This document shows positions 29,901-44,900 of a stretch of 64,000 nt of DNA, one piece after another. The stretch comes from Glandiceps talaboti (lineage: Eukaryota > Hemichordata > Enteropneusta > Spengelidae). The stretch covers positions 4,609,501 to 4,673,500 of the forward strand of contig NC_135556.1 in the NCBI RefSeq assembly GCF_964340395.1, given 5' to 3'. The stretch's first letter is position 1; each line of letters opens with the position of its first letter. The position numbers were made by a program, and so were the translations under genes. The notes beneath the pieces are model-generated. The model saw nothing but the letters and a program-made list of their open reading frames with translations, made no database searches and was not told the DNA's origin.

Positions 29901-32900
29901 TACACTTAAAGTTGCAACTACTGAAATTAACCTCTTTGAAAAGATATTACCACTGATAATAAAATTATGCTACTCTCCAAAATATTACTTCATTCAGCTA
30001 CAATCTACTTGTGACATAAGGTTGTCACTACTTGCCATGTGCTTAGTACTGACAAAAGACCCTTTAGTTAACTTTAGTTAACTTGTACTTTCCATTAGTG
30101 AAGGAAAAATAATATTGGGCAACAAAACCTAATGACCATTTTCAGTAATTTTACAATTCTAAAATCTTCACTTACTTCTTCTGCTTCTTGATTAGCTGTC
30201 TGATCTTCATCTGCCATCTGTGTTCGTGCCATCTTCCTTGGCCTTGGAGTTCCATCCTGAAAGGAATGAATCAAACAATACAGTATAAACTTATTGATGG
30301 AATGAAATAAAAGTCATTTAGATTCTAAAGTTTACACTTAAAGTTGCCACTACTCAAATTAACCATTTTGAAAAGATATTACCACTGATAATAAAATTAT
30401 GCTAATATCCAAAATATTACTTCATTCAGCTACAATCTACTTGTGACATAAGGTTATCTCTACTTGTCATGTGCTAAACAGTGAAAAAAGACACATTAGA
30501 TAAATTGTACTTTCAATTGGTGAAGGAAAAAAATATTGGGCTACTTGTGACATAAGGTTGTCACTACTTGTCATGTGCTTAGTACTGACAAAAGACACTT
30601 TAGTAAACTTGTACTTACTATTGGTGAAGGAAAAATAATATTGGGCAACAAAACCTAATGACCATTTTCAGTAATTTTACAATTCCAAACTCTTCACTTA
30701 CTTCTTCTGCTTCTTGATTGCCTGTCTGATCTTCATCAGCCATCTGTGTTCGTGCCATCTTGCTTGGCCTTGGAGTTCCATCCTGAAAGGAATGAATCAA
30801 ACAATACAGGATAAACTTATTGATGGAATGAAATAAAAGTCATTTACATTTTAATATTTACACTTAAAGTTGCAACTACTGAAATTAACCTCTTTGAAAA
30901 GATATTACAACTGATAATAAAATTATGCTACTCTCCAAAATATTACTTCATTCAGCTACAATCTACTTGTGACATAAGGTTGTCACTACTTGCCATGTGC
31001 TTAGTACTGACAAAAGACCCTTTAGTTAACTTGTACTTTCTATTAGTGAAGGAAAAATAATATTGGGCAACAAAACCTAATGACCATTTTCAACAATTTT
31101 ACAATTCCAAAATCTTCACTTACTTCTTCTGCTTCTTGATTAGCTGTCTGATCTTCATCTGCCATCTGTGTTCGTGCCATCTTGCTTGGCCTTGGAGTTC
31201 CATCCTGAAAGGAATGAATCAAACAATACAGGATAAACTTATTGATGGAATGAAATAAAAGTCATTTACATTTTAATATTTACACTTAAAGTTGCAACTA
31301 CTGAAATTAACCTCTTTGAAAAGATATTACCACTGATAATAAAATTATGCTACTCTCCAAAATATTACTTCATTCAGCTACAATCTACTTGTGACATAAG
31401 GTTGTCACTACTTGCCATGTGCTTAGTACTGACAAAAGACCCTTTAGTTAACTTGTACTTTCCATTAGTGAAGGAAAACTAATATTGGGCAACAAAACCT
31501 AATGACCATTTTCAGTAATTTTACAATTCTAAAATCTTCACTTACTTCTTCTGCTTCTTGATTAGCTGTCTGATCTTCATCTGCCATCTGTGTTCGTCCC
31601 ATCTTGCTTGGCCTTGGAGTTCCATCCTGAAAGGAATGAATCAAACAATACAGTATAAACTTATTGATGGAATGAAATAAAAGTCATTTAGATTCTAAAG
31701 TTTACACTTAAAGTTGCCACTACTCAAATTAACCATTTTGAAAAGATATTACCACTGATAATAAAATTATGCTAATATCCAAAATATTACCTTATTCAGC
31801 TACAATCTACTTGTGACATAAGGTTATCTCTACTTGTCATGTGCTAAACAGTGAAAAAAGACACATTAGATAACTTGTACTTTCAATTGGTGAAGGAAAA
31901 AAATATTGGGCAACAAAACCTTTTAGATTCTAATATTTACTCTTGAAGTTGCCAATACTCAACTTAACCTCTTTGAACAGATATTACCACTTGTTATGAA
32001 ATTATGCTAATCTCCAAAATATTACTTCATTCAGCTATAATCTACTTGTGACATAAGGTTGTCACTACTTGTCATGTGCTTAGTACTGACAAAAGACACT
32101 TTAGTAAACTTGTACTTACTATTGGTGAAGGAAAAATAATATTGGGCAACAAAACCTAATGACCATTTTCAGTAATTTTACAATTCCAAACTCTTCACTT
32201 ACTTCTTCTGCTTCTTGATTGCCTGTCTGATCTTCATCAGCCATCTGTGTTCGTGCCATCTTGCTTGGCCTTGGAGTTCCATCCTGAAAGGAATGAATCA
32301 AACAATACAGGATAAACTTATTGATGGAATGAAATAAAAGTCATTTAGATTCTAAAGTTTACACTTAAAGTTGCCACTACTCAAATTAACTATTTTGAAA
32401 AGATATTACCACTGATAATAAAATTATGCTGATATCCAAAATATTACTTCATTCAGCTACAATCTACTTGTGACATAAGGTTATCTCTACTTGTCATGTG
32501 CTAAACAGTGAAAAAAGACACATTAGATAACTTGTACTTTCAATTGGTGAAGGAAAAAAATATTGGGCAACAAAACCTTTTAGATTCTAACATTTACTCT
32601 TGAAGTTGCCAATACTCAACTTAACCTCTTTGAAAAGATATTACCACTTGTTATGAAATTATGCTAATCTCCAAAATATTACTTCATTCAGCTATAATCT
32701 ACTTGTGACATAAGGTTGTCACTACTTGTCATGTGCTTAGTACTGACAAAAGACCCTTTAGTTAACTTGTACTTTCCATTAGTGAAGGAAAACTAATATT
32801 GGGCAACAAAACCTAATGACCATTTTCAGTAATTTTACAATTCCAAAATCTTCACTTACTTCTTCTGCTTCTTGATTAGCTGTCTGATCTTCATCTGCCA

Positions 32901-35900
32901 TCTGTGTTCGTGCCATCTTCCTTGGCCTTGGAGTTCCATCCTGAAAGGAATGAATCAAACAATACAGTATAAACTTATTGATGGAATGAAATAAAAGTCA
33001 TTTAGATTCTAAAGTTTACACTTAAAGTTGCCACTACTCAAATTAACCATTTTGAAAAGATATTACCACTGATAATAAAATTATGCTAATATCCAAAATA
33101 TTACTTCATTCAGCTACAATCTACTTGTGACATAAGGTTATCTCTACTTGTCATGTGCTAAACAGTGAAAAAAGACACATTAGATAACTTGTACTTTCAA
33201 TTGGTGAAGGAAAAAAATATTGGGCAACAAAACCTTTTAGATTCTAACATTTACTCTTGAAGTTGCCAATACTCAACTTAACCTCTTTGAAAAGATATTA
33301 CCACTTGTTATGAAATTATGCTAATCTCCAAAATATTACTTCATTCAGCTATAATCTACTTGTGACATAAGGTTGTCACTACTTGTCATGTGCTTAGTAC
33401 TGACAAAAGACACTTTAGTAAACTTGTACTTTCTATTGGTGAAGGAAAAATAATATTGGGCAACAAAACCTAATGACCATTTTCAGTAATTTTACAATTC
33501 CAAAATCTTCACTTACTTCTTCTGCTTCTTGATTGCCTGTCTGATCTTCATCTGCCATCTGTGTTCGTGCCATCTTGCTTGGCCTTGGAGTTCCATCCTG
33601 AAAGGAATGAATCAAACAATACAGGATAAACTTATTGATGGAATGAAATAAAAGTCATTTACATTTTAATATTTACACTTAAAGTTGCAACTACTGAAAT
33701 TAACCTCTTTGAAAAGATATTACCACTGATAATAAAATTATGCTACTCTCCAAAATATTACTTCATTCAGCTACAATCTACTTGTGACATAAGGTTGTCA
33801 CTACTTGCCATGTGCTTAGTACTGACAAAAGACCCTTTAGTTAACTTGTACTTTCCATTAGTGAAGGAAAAATAATATTGGGCAACAAAACCTAATGACC
33901 ATTTTCAGTAATTTTACAATTCTAAAATCTTCACTTACTTCTTCTGCTTCTTGATTAGCTGTCTGATCTTCATCTGCCATCTGTGTTCGTGCCATCTTGC
34001 TTGGCCTTGGAGTTCCATCCTGAAAGGAATGAATCAAACAATACAGTATAAACTTATTGACGGAATGAAATAAAAGTCATTTAGATTCTAAAGTTTACAC
34101 TTAAAGTTGCCACTACTCAAATTAACCATTTTGAAAAGATATTACCACTGATAATAAAATTATGCTAATCTCCAAAATATTACTTCATTCAGCTACAATC
34201 TACTTGTGACATAAGGTTGTCACTACTTGCCATGTGCTTAGTACTGACAAAAGACCCTTTAGTTAACTTGTACTTTCCATTAGTGAAGGAAAAATAATAT
34301 TGGGCAACAAAACCTAATGACCATTTTCAGTAATTTTACAATTCGAAAATCTTCACTTACTTCTTCTGCTTCTTGATTAGCTGTCTGATCTTCATCTGCC
34401 ATCTGTGTTCGTGCCATCTTGCTTGGCCTTGGAGATCCATCCTGAAAGGAATGAATCAAACAATACAGTATAAACTTATTGATGGAATGAAATAAAAGTC
34501 ATTTAGATTCTAAAGTTTACACTTAAAGTTGCCACTACTCAAATTAACCATTTTGAAAAGATATTACCACTGATAATAAAATTATGCTAATATCCAAAAT
34601 ATTACTTCATTCGGCTACAATCTACTTGTGACATAAGGTTATCTCTACTTGTCATGTGCTAAACAGTGAAAAAAGACACATTAGATAACTTGTACTTTCA
34701 ATTGGTGAAGGAAAAAAATATTGGGCAACAAAACCTTTTAGATTCTAACATTTACTCTTGAAGTTGCCAATACTCAACTTAACCTCTTTGAAAAGATATT
34801 ACCACTTGTTATGAAATTATGCTAATCTCCAAAATATTACTTCATTCAGCTATAATCTACTTGTGACATAAGGTTGTCACTACTTGTCATGTGCTTAGTA
34901 CTGACAAAAGACACTTTAGTAAACTTGTACTTTCTATTGGTGAAGGAAAAATAATATTGGGCAACAAAACCTAATGACCATTTTCAGTAATTTTACAATT
35001 CCAAAATCTTCACTTACTTCTTCTGCTTCTTGATTGCCTGTCTGATCTTCATCTGCCATCTGTGTTCGTGCCATCTTGCTTGGCCTTGGAGTTCCATCCT
35101 GAAAGGAATGAATCAAACAATACAGGATAAACTTATTGATGGAATGAAATAAAAGTCATTTACATTTTAATATTTACACTTAAAGTTGCAACTACTGAAA
35201 TTAACCTCTTTGAAAAGATATTACCACTGATAATAAAATTATGCTACTCTCCAAAATATTACTTCATTCAGCTACAATCTACTTGTGACATAAGGTTGTC
35301 ACTACTTGCCATGTGCTTAGTACTGACAAAAGACCCTTTAGTTAACTTGTACTTTCCATTAGTGAAGGAAAACTAATATTGGGCAACAAAACCTAATGAC
35401 CATTTTCAGTAATTTTACAATTCCAAAATCTTCACTTACTTCTTCTGCTTCTTGATTAGCTGTCTGATCTTCATCTGCCATCTGTGTTCGTGCCATCTTG
35501 CTTGGCCTTGGAGTTCCATCCTGAAAGGAATGAATCAAACAATACAGTATAAACTTATTGATGGAATGAAATAAAAGTCATTTAGATTCTAAAGTTTACA
35601 CTTAAAGTTGCCACTACTCAAATTAACCATTTTGAAAAGATATTACCACTGATAATAAAATTATGCTAATATCCAAAATATTACCTTATTCAGCTACAAT
35701 CTACTTGTGACATAAGGTTATCTCTACTTGTCATGTGCTAAACAGTGAAAAAAGACACATTAGATAACTTGTACTTTCAATTGGTGAAGGAAAAAAATAT
35801 TGGGCAACAAAACCTTTTAGATTCTAACATTTACTCTTGAAGTTGCCAATACTCAACTTAACCTCTTTGAAAAGATATTACCACTTGTTATGAAATTATG

Positions 35901-38900
35901 CTAATCTCCAAAATATTACTTCATTCAGCTATAATCTACTTGTGACATAAGGTTGTCACTACTTGTCATGTGCTTAGTACTGACAAAAGACACTTTAGTA
36001 AACTTGTACTTTCTATTGGTGAAGGAAAAATAATATTGGGCAACAAAACCTAATGACCATTTTCAGTAATTTTACAATTCCAAAATCTTCACTTACTTCT
36101 TCTGCTTCTTGATTGCCTGTCTGATCTTCATCTGCCATCTGTGTTCGTGCCATCTTGCTTGGCCTTGGAGTTCCATCCTGAAAGGAATGAATCAAACAAT
36201 ACAGGATAAACTTATTGATGGAATGAAATAAAAGTCATTTACATTTTAATATTTACACTTAAAGTTGCAACTACTGAAATTAACCTCTTTGAAAAGATAT
36301 TACCACTGATAATAAAATTATGCTACTCTCCAAAATATTACTTCATTCAGCTACAATCTACTTGTGACATAAGGTTGTCACTACTTGCCATGTGCTTAGT
36401 ACTGACAAAAGACCCTTTAGTTAACTTTAGTTAACTTGTACTTTCCATTAGTGAAGGAAAAATAATATTGGGCAACAAAACCTAATGACCATTTTCAGTA
36501 ATTTTACAATTCTAAAATCTTCACTTACTTCTTCTGCTTCTTGATTAGCTGTCTGATCTTCATCTGCCATCTGTGTTCGTGCCATCTTCCTTGGCCTTGG
36601 AGTTCCATCCTGAAAGGAATGAATCAAACAATACAGTATAAACTTATTGATGGAATGAAATAAAAGTCATTTAGATTCTAAAGTTTACACTTAAAGTTGC
36701 CACTACTCAAATTAACCATTTTGAAAAGATATTACCACTGATAATAAAATTATGCTAATATCCAAAATATTACTTCATTCAGCTACAATCTACTTGTGAC
36801 ATAAGGTTATCTCTACTTGTCATGTGCTAAACAGTGAAAAAAGACACATTAGATAACTTGTACTTTCAATTGGTGAAGGAAAAAAATATTGGGCAACAAA
36901 ACCTTTTAGATTCTAATATTTACTCTTGAAGTTGCCAATACTCAACTTAACCTCTTTGAACAGATATTACCACTTGTTATGAAATTATGCTAATCTCCAA
37001 AATATTACTTCATTCAGCTATAATCTACTTGTGACATAAGGTTGTCACTACTTGTCATGTGCTTAGTACTGACAAAAGACACTTTAGTAAACTTGTACTT
37101 ACTATTGGTGAAGGAAAAATAATATTGGGCAACAAAACCTAATGACCATTTTCAGTAATTTTACAATTCCAAACTCTTCACTTACTTCTTCTGCTTCTTG
37201 ATTGCCTGTCTGATCTTCATCAGCCATCTGTGTTCGTGCCATCTTGCTTGGCCTTGGAGTTCCATCCTGAAAGGAATGAATCAAACAATACAGGATAAAC
37301 TTATTGATGGAATGAAATAAAAGTCATTTAGATTCTAAAGTTTACACTTAAAGTTGCCACTACTCAAATTAACTATTTTGAAAAGATATTACCACTGATA
37401 ATAAAATTATGCTAATATCCAAAATATTACTTCATTCAGCTACAATCTACTTGTGACATAAGGTTATCTCTACTTGTCATGTGCTAAACAGTGAAAAAAG
37501 ACACATTAGATAACTTGTACTTTCAATTGGTGAAGGAAAAAAATATTGGGCAACAAAACCTTTTAGATTCTAACATTTACTCTTGAAGTTGCCAATACTC
37601 AACTTAACCTCTTTGAAAAGATATTACCACTTGTTATGAAATTATGCTAATCTCCAAAATATTACTTCATTCAGCTATAATCTACTTGTGACATAAGGTT
37701 GTCACTACTTGTCATGTGCTTAGTACTGACAAAAGACCCTTTAGTTAACTTGTACTTTCCATTAGTGAAGGAAAACTCATATTGGGCAACAAAACCTAAT
37801 GACCATTTTCAGTAATTTTACAATTCCAAAATCTTCACTTACTTCTTCTGCTTCTTGATTAGCTGTCTGATCTTCATCTGCCATCTGTGTTCGTGCCATC
37901 TTCCTTGGCCTTGGAGTTCCATCCTGAAAGGAATGAATCAAACAATACAGTATAAACTTATTGATGGAATGAAATAAAAGTCATTTAGATTCTAAAGTTT
38001 ACACTTAAAGTTGCCACTACTCAAATTAACCATTTTGAAAAGATATTACCACTGATAATAAAATTATGCTAATATCCAAAATATTACTTCATTCAGCTAC
38101 AATCTACTTGTGACATAAGGTTATCTCTACTTGTCATGTGCTAAACAGTGAAAAAAGACACATTAGATAACTTGTACTTTCAATTGGTGAAGGAAAAAAA
38201 TATTGGGCAACAAAACCTTTTAGATTCTAACATTTACTCTTGAAGTTGCCAATACTCAACTTAACCTCTTTGAAAAGATATTACCACTTGTTATGAAATT
38301 ATGCTAATCTCCAAAATATTACTTCATTCAGCTATAATCTACTTGTGACATAAGGTTGTCACTACTTGTCATGTGCTTAGTACTGACAAAAGACACTTTA
38401 GTAAACTTGTACTTTCTATTGGTGAAGGAAAAATAATATTGGGCAACAAAACCTAATGACCATTTTCAGTAATTTTACAATTCCAAAATCTTCACTTACT
38501 TCTTCTGCTTCTTGATTGCCTGTCTGATCTTCATCTGCCATCTGTGTTCGTGCCATCTTGCTTGGCCTTGGAGTTCCATCCTGAAAGGAATGAATCAAAC
38601 AATACAGGATAAACTTATTGATGGAATGAAATAAAAGTCATTTACATTTTAATATTTACACTTAAAGTTGCAACTACTGAAATTAACCTCTTTGAAAAGA
38701 TATTACCACTGATAATAAAATTATGCTACTCTCCAAAATATTACTTCATTCAGCTACAATCTACTTGTGACATAAGGTTGTCACTACTTGCCATGTGCTT
38801 AGTACTGACAAAAGACCCTTTAGTTAACTTGTACTTTCCATTAGTGAAGGAAAAATAATATTGGGCAACAAAACCTAATGACCATTTTCAGTAATTTTAC

Positions 38901-41900
38901 AATTCTAAAATCTTCACTTACTTCTTCTGCTTCTTGATTAGCTGTCTGATCTTCATCTGCCATCTGTGTTCGTGCCATCTTGCTTGGCCTTGGAGTTCCA
39001 TCCTGAAAGGAATGAATCAAACAATACAGTATAAACTTATTGACGGAATGAAATAAAAGTCATTTAGATTCTAAAGTTTACACTTAAAGTTGCCACTACT
39101 CAAATTAACCATTTTGAAAAGATATTACCACTGATAATAAAATTATGCTAATCTCCAAAATATTACTTCATTCAGCTACAATCTACTTGTGACATAAGGT
39201 TGTCACTACTTGCCATGTGCTTAGTACTGACAAAAGACCCTTTAGTTAACTTGTACTTTCCATTAGTGAAGGAAAAATAATATTGGGCAACAAAACCTAA
39301 TGACCATTTTCAGTAATTTTACAATTCTAAAATCTTCACTTACTTCTTCTGCTTCTTGATTAGCTGTCTGATCTTCATCTGCCATCTGTGTTCGTGCCAT
39401 CTTGCTTGGCCTTGGAGATCCATCCTGAAAGGAATGAATCAAACAATACAGTATAAACTTATTGATGGAATGAAATAAAAGTCATTTAGATTCTAAAGTT
39501 TACACTTAAAGTTGCCACTACTCAAATTAACCATTTTGAAAAGATATTACCACTGATAATAAAATTATGCTAATATCCAAAATATTACTTCATTCGGCTA
39601 CAATCTACTTGTGACATAAGGTTATCTCTACTTGTCATGTGCTAAACAGTGAAAAAAGACACATTAGATAACTTGTACTTTCAATTGGTGAAGGAAAAAA
39701 ATATTGGGCAACAAAACCTTTTAGATTCTAACATTTACTCTTGAAGTTGCCAATACTCAACTTAACCTCTTTGAAAAGATATTACCACTTGTTATGAAAT
39801 TATGCTAATCTCCAAAATATTACTTCATTCAGCTATAATCTACTTGTGACATAAGGTTGTCACTACTTGTCATGTGCTTAGTACTGACAAAAGACACTTT
39901 AGTAAACTTGTACTTTCTATTGGTGAAGGAAAAATAATATTGGGCAACAAAACCTAATGACCATTTTCAGTAATTTTACAATTCCAAAATCTTCACTTAC
40001 TTCTTCTGCTTCTTGATTGCCTGTCTGATCTTCATCTGCCATCTGTGTTCGTGCCATCTTGCTTGGCCTTGGAGTTCCATCCTGAAAGGAATGAATCAAA
40101 CAATACAGGATAAACTTATTGATGGAATGAAATAAAAGTCATTTACATTTTAATATTTACACTTAAAGTTGCAACTACTGAAATTAACCTCTTTGAAAAG
40201 ATATTACCACTGATAATAAAATTATGCTACTCTCCAAAATATTACTTCATTCAGCTACAATCTACTTGTGACATAAGGTTGTCACTACTTGCCATGTGCT
40301 TAGTACTGACAAAAGACCCTTTAGTTAACTTTAGTTAACTTGTACTTTCCATTAGTGAAGGAAAAATAATATTGGGCAACAAAACCTAATGACCATTTTC
40401 AGTAATTTTACAATTCTAAAATCTTCACTTACTTCTTCTGCTTCTTGATTAGCTGTCTGATCTTCATCTGCCATCTGTGTTCGTGCCATCTTCCTTGGCC
40501 TTGGAGTTCCATCCTGAAAGGAATGAATCAAACAATACAGTATAAACTTATTGATGGAATGAAATAAAAGTCATTTAGATTCTAAAGTTTACACTTAAAG
40601 TTGCCACTACTCAAATTAACCATTTTGAAAAGATATTACCACTGATAATAAAATTATGCTAATATCCAAAATATTACTTCATTCAGCTACAATCTACTTG
40701 TGACATAAGGTTATCTCTACTTGTCATGTGCTAAACAGTGAAAAAAGACACATTAGATAACTTGTACTTTCAATTGGTGAAGGAAAAAAATATTGGGCAA
40801 CAAAACCTTTTAGATTCTAATATTTACTCTTGAAGTTGCCAATACTCAACTTAACCTCTTTGAACAGATATTACCACTTGTTATAAAATTATGCTAATCT
40901 CCAAAATATTACTTCATTCAGCTATAATCTACTTGTGACATAAGGTTGTCACTACTTGTCATGTGCTTAGTACTGACAAAAGACACTTTAGTAAACTTGT
41001 ACTTACTATTGGTGAAGGAAAAATAATATTGGGCAACAAAACCTAATGACCATTTTCAGTAATTTTACAATTCCAAACTCTTCACTTACTTCTTCTGCTT
41101 CTTGATTGCCTGTCTGATCTTCATCAGCCATCTGTGTTCGTGCCATCTTGCTTGGCCTTGGAGTTCCATCCTGAAAGGAATGAATCAAACAATACAGGAT
41201 AAACTTATTGATGGAATGAAATAAAAGTCATTTAGATTCTAAAGTTTACACTTAAAGTTGCCACTACTCAAATTAACTATTTTGAAAAGATATTACCACT
41301 GATAATAAAATTATGCTAATATCCAAAATATTACTTCATTCAGCTACAATCTACTTGTGACATAAGGTTATCTCTACTTGTCATGTGCTAAACAGTGAAA
41401 AAAGACACATTAGATAACTTGTACTTTCAATTGGTGAAGGAAAAAAATATTGGGCAACAAAACCTTTTAGATTCTAACATTTACTCTTGAAGTTGCCAAT
41501 ACTCAACTTAACCTCTTTGAAAAGATATTACCACTTGTTATGAAATTATGCTAATCTCCAAAATATTACTTCATTCAGCTATAATCTACTTGTGACATAA
41601 GGTTGTCACTACTTGTCATGTGCTTAGTACTGACAAAAGACCCTTTAGTTAACTTGTACTTTCCATTAGTGAAGGAAAAATAATATTGGGCAACAAAACC
41701 TAATGACCACTATCAGTAATTTTACAATTCTAAAATCTTCACTTACTTCTTCTGCTTCTTGATTAGCTGTCTGATCTTCATCTGCCATCTGTGTTCGTGC
41801 CATCTTGCTTGGCCTTGGAGATCCATCCTGAAAGGAATGAATCAAACAATACAGTATAAACTTATTGATGGAATGAAATAAAAGTCATTTAGATTCTAAA

Positions 41901-44900
41901 GTTTACACTTAAAGTTGCCACTACTCAAATTAACCATTTTGAAAAGATATTACCACTGATAATAAAATTATGCTAATATCCAAAATATTACTTCATTCGG
42001 CTACAATCTACTTGTGACATAAGGTTATCTCTACTTGTCATGTGCTAAACAGTGAAAAAAGACACATTAGATAACTTGTACTTTCAATTGGTGAAGGAAA
42101 AAAATATTGGGCAACAAAACCTTTTAGATTCTAACATTTACTCTTGAAGTTGCCAATACTCAACTTAACCTCTTTGAAAAGATATTACCACTTGTTATGA
42201 AATTATGCTACTCTCCAAAATATTACTTCATTCAGCTACAATCTACTTGTGACATAAGGTTGTCACTACTTGCCATGTGCTTAGTACTGACAAAAGACCC
42301 TTTAGTTAACTTGTACTTTCTATTAGTGAAGGAAAAATAATATTGGGCAACAAAACCTAATGACCATTTTCAATAATTTTACAATTCCAAAATCTTCACT
42401 TACTTCTTCTGCTTCTTGATTAGCTGTCTGATCTTCATCTGCCATCTGTGTTCGTGCCATCTTGCTTGGCCTTGGAGTTCCATCCTGAAAGGAATGAATC
42501 AAACAATACAGGATAAACTTATTGATGGAATGAAATAAAAGTCATTTACATTTTAATATTTACACTTAAAGTTGCAACTACTGAAATTAACCTCTTTGAA
42601 AAGATATTACCACTTGTTATGAAATTATGCTAATCTCCAAAATATTACTTCATTCAGCTATAATCTACTTGTGACATAAGGTTGTCACTACTTGTCATGT
42701 GCTTAGTACTGACAAAAGACCCTTTAGTTAACTTGTACTTTCCATTAGTGAAGGAAAACTAATATTGGGCAACAAAACCTAATGACCATTTTCAGTAATT
42801 TTACAATTCCAAAATCTTCACTTACTTCTTCTGCTTCTTGATTAGCTGTCTGATCTTCATCTGCCATCTGTGTTCGTGCCATCTTCCTTGGCCTTGGAGT
42901 TCCATCCTGAAAGGAATGAATCAAACAATACAGTATAAACTTATTGATGGAATGAAATAAAAGTCATTTAGATTCTAAAGTTTACACTTAAAGTTGCCAC
43001 TACTCAAATTAACCATTTTGAAAAGATATTACCACTGATAATAAAATTATGCTAATATCCAAAATATTACTTCATTCAGCTACAATCTACTTGTGACATA
43101 AGGTTATCTCTACTTGTCATGTGCTAAACAGTGAAAAAAGACACATTAGATAACTTGTACTTTCAATTGGTGAAGGAAAAAAATATTGGGCAACAAAACC
43201 TTTTAGATTCTAACATTTACTCTTGAAGTTGCCAATACTCAACTTAACCTCTTTGAAAAGATATTACCACTGATAATAAAATTATGCTACTCTCCAAAAT
43301 ATTACTTCATTCAGCTACAATCTACTTGTGACATAAGGTTGTCACTACTTGCCATGTGCTTAGTACTGACAAAAGACCCTTTAGTTAACTTGTACTTTCC
43401 ATTAGTGAAGGAAAAATAATATTGGGCAACAAAACCTAATGACCATTTTCAGTAATTTTACAATTCTAAAATCTTCACTTACTTCTTCTGCTTCTTGATT
43501 AGCTGTCTGATCTTCATCTGCCATCTGTGTTCGTGCCATCTTGCTTGGCCTTGGAGTTCCATCCTGAAAGGAATGAATCAAACAATACAGTATAAACTTA
43601 TTGACGGAATGAAATAAAAGTCATTTAGATTCTAAAGTTTACACTTAAAGTTGCCACTACTCAAATTAACCATTTTGAAAAGATATTACCACTGATAATA
43701 AAATTATGCTAATATCCAAAATATTACTTCATTCAGCTACAATCTACTTGTGACATAAGGTTGTCACTACTTGCCATGTGCTTAGTACTGACAAAAGACC
43801 CTTTAGTTAACTTGTACTTTCCATTAGTGAAGGAAAAATAATATTGGGCAACAAAACCTAATGACCATTTTCAGTAATTTTACAATTCTAAAATCTTCAC
43901 TTACTTCTTCTGCTTCTTGATTAGCTGTCTGATCTTCATCTGCCATCTGTGTTCGTGCCATCTTGCTTGGCCTTGGAGATCCATCCTGAAAGGAATGAAT
44001 CAAACAATACAGTATAAACTTATTGATGGAATGAAATAAAAGTCATTTAGATTCTAAAGTTTACACTTAAAGTTGCCACTACTCAAATTAACCATTTTGA
44101 AAAGATATTACCACTGATAATAAAATTATGCTAATATCCAAAATATTACTTCATTCGGCTACAATCTACTTGTGACATAAGGTTATCTCTACTTGTCATG
44201 TGCTAAACAGTGAAAAAAGACACATTAGATAACTTGTACTTTCAATTGGTGAAGGAAAAAAATATTGGGCAACAAAACCTTTTAGATTCTAACATTTACT
44301 CTTGAAGTTGCCAATACTCAACTTAACCTCTTTGAAAAGATATTACCACTTGTTATGAAATTATGCTACTCTCCAAAATATTACTTCATTCAGCTACAAT
44401 CTACTTGTGACATAAGGTTGTCACTACTTGCCATGTGCTTAGTACTGACAAAAGACCCTTTAGTTAACTTGTACTTTCTATTAGTGAAGGAAAAATAATA
44501 TTGGGCAACAAAACCTAATGACCATTTTCAATAATTTTACAATTCCAAAATCTTCACTTACTTCTTCTGCTTCTTGATTAGCTGTCTGATCTTCATCTGC
44601 CATCTGTGTTCGTGCCATCTTGCTTGGCCTTGGAGTTCCATCCTGAAAGGAATGAATCAAACAATACAGGATAAACTTATTGATGGAATGAAATAAAAGT
44701 CATTTACATTTTAATATTTACACTTAAAGTTGCAACTACTGAAATTAACCTCTTTGAAAAGATATTACCACTTGTTATGAAATTATGCTAATCTCCAAAA
44801 TATTACTTCATTCAGCTATAATCTACTTGTGACATAAGGTTGTCACTACTTGTCATGTGCTTAGTACTGACAAAAGACCCTTTAGTTAACTTGTACTTTC

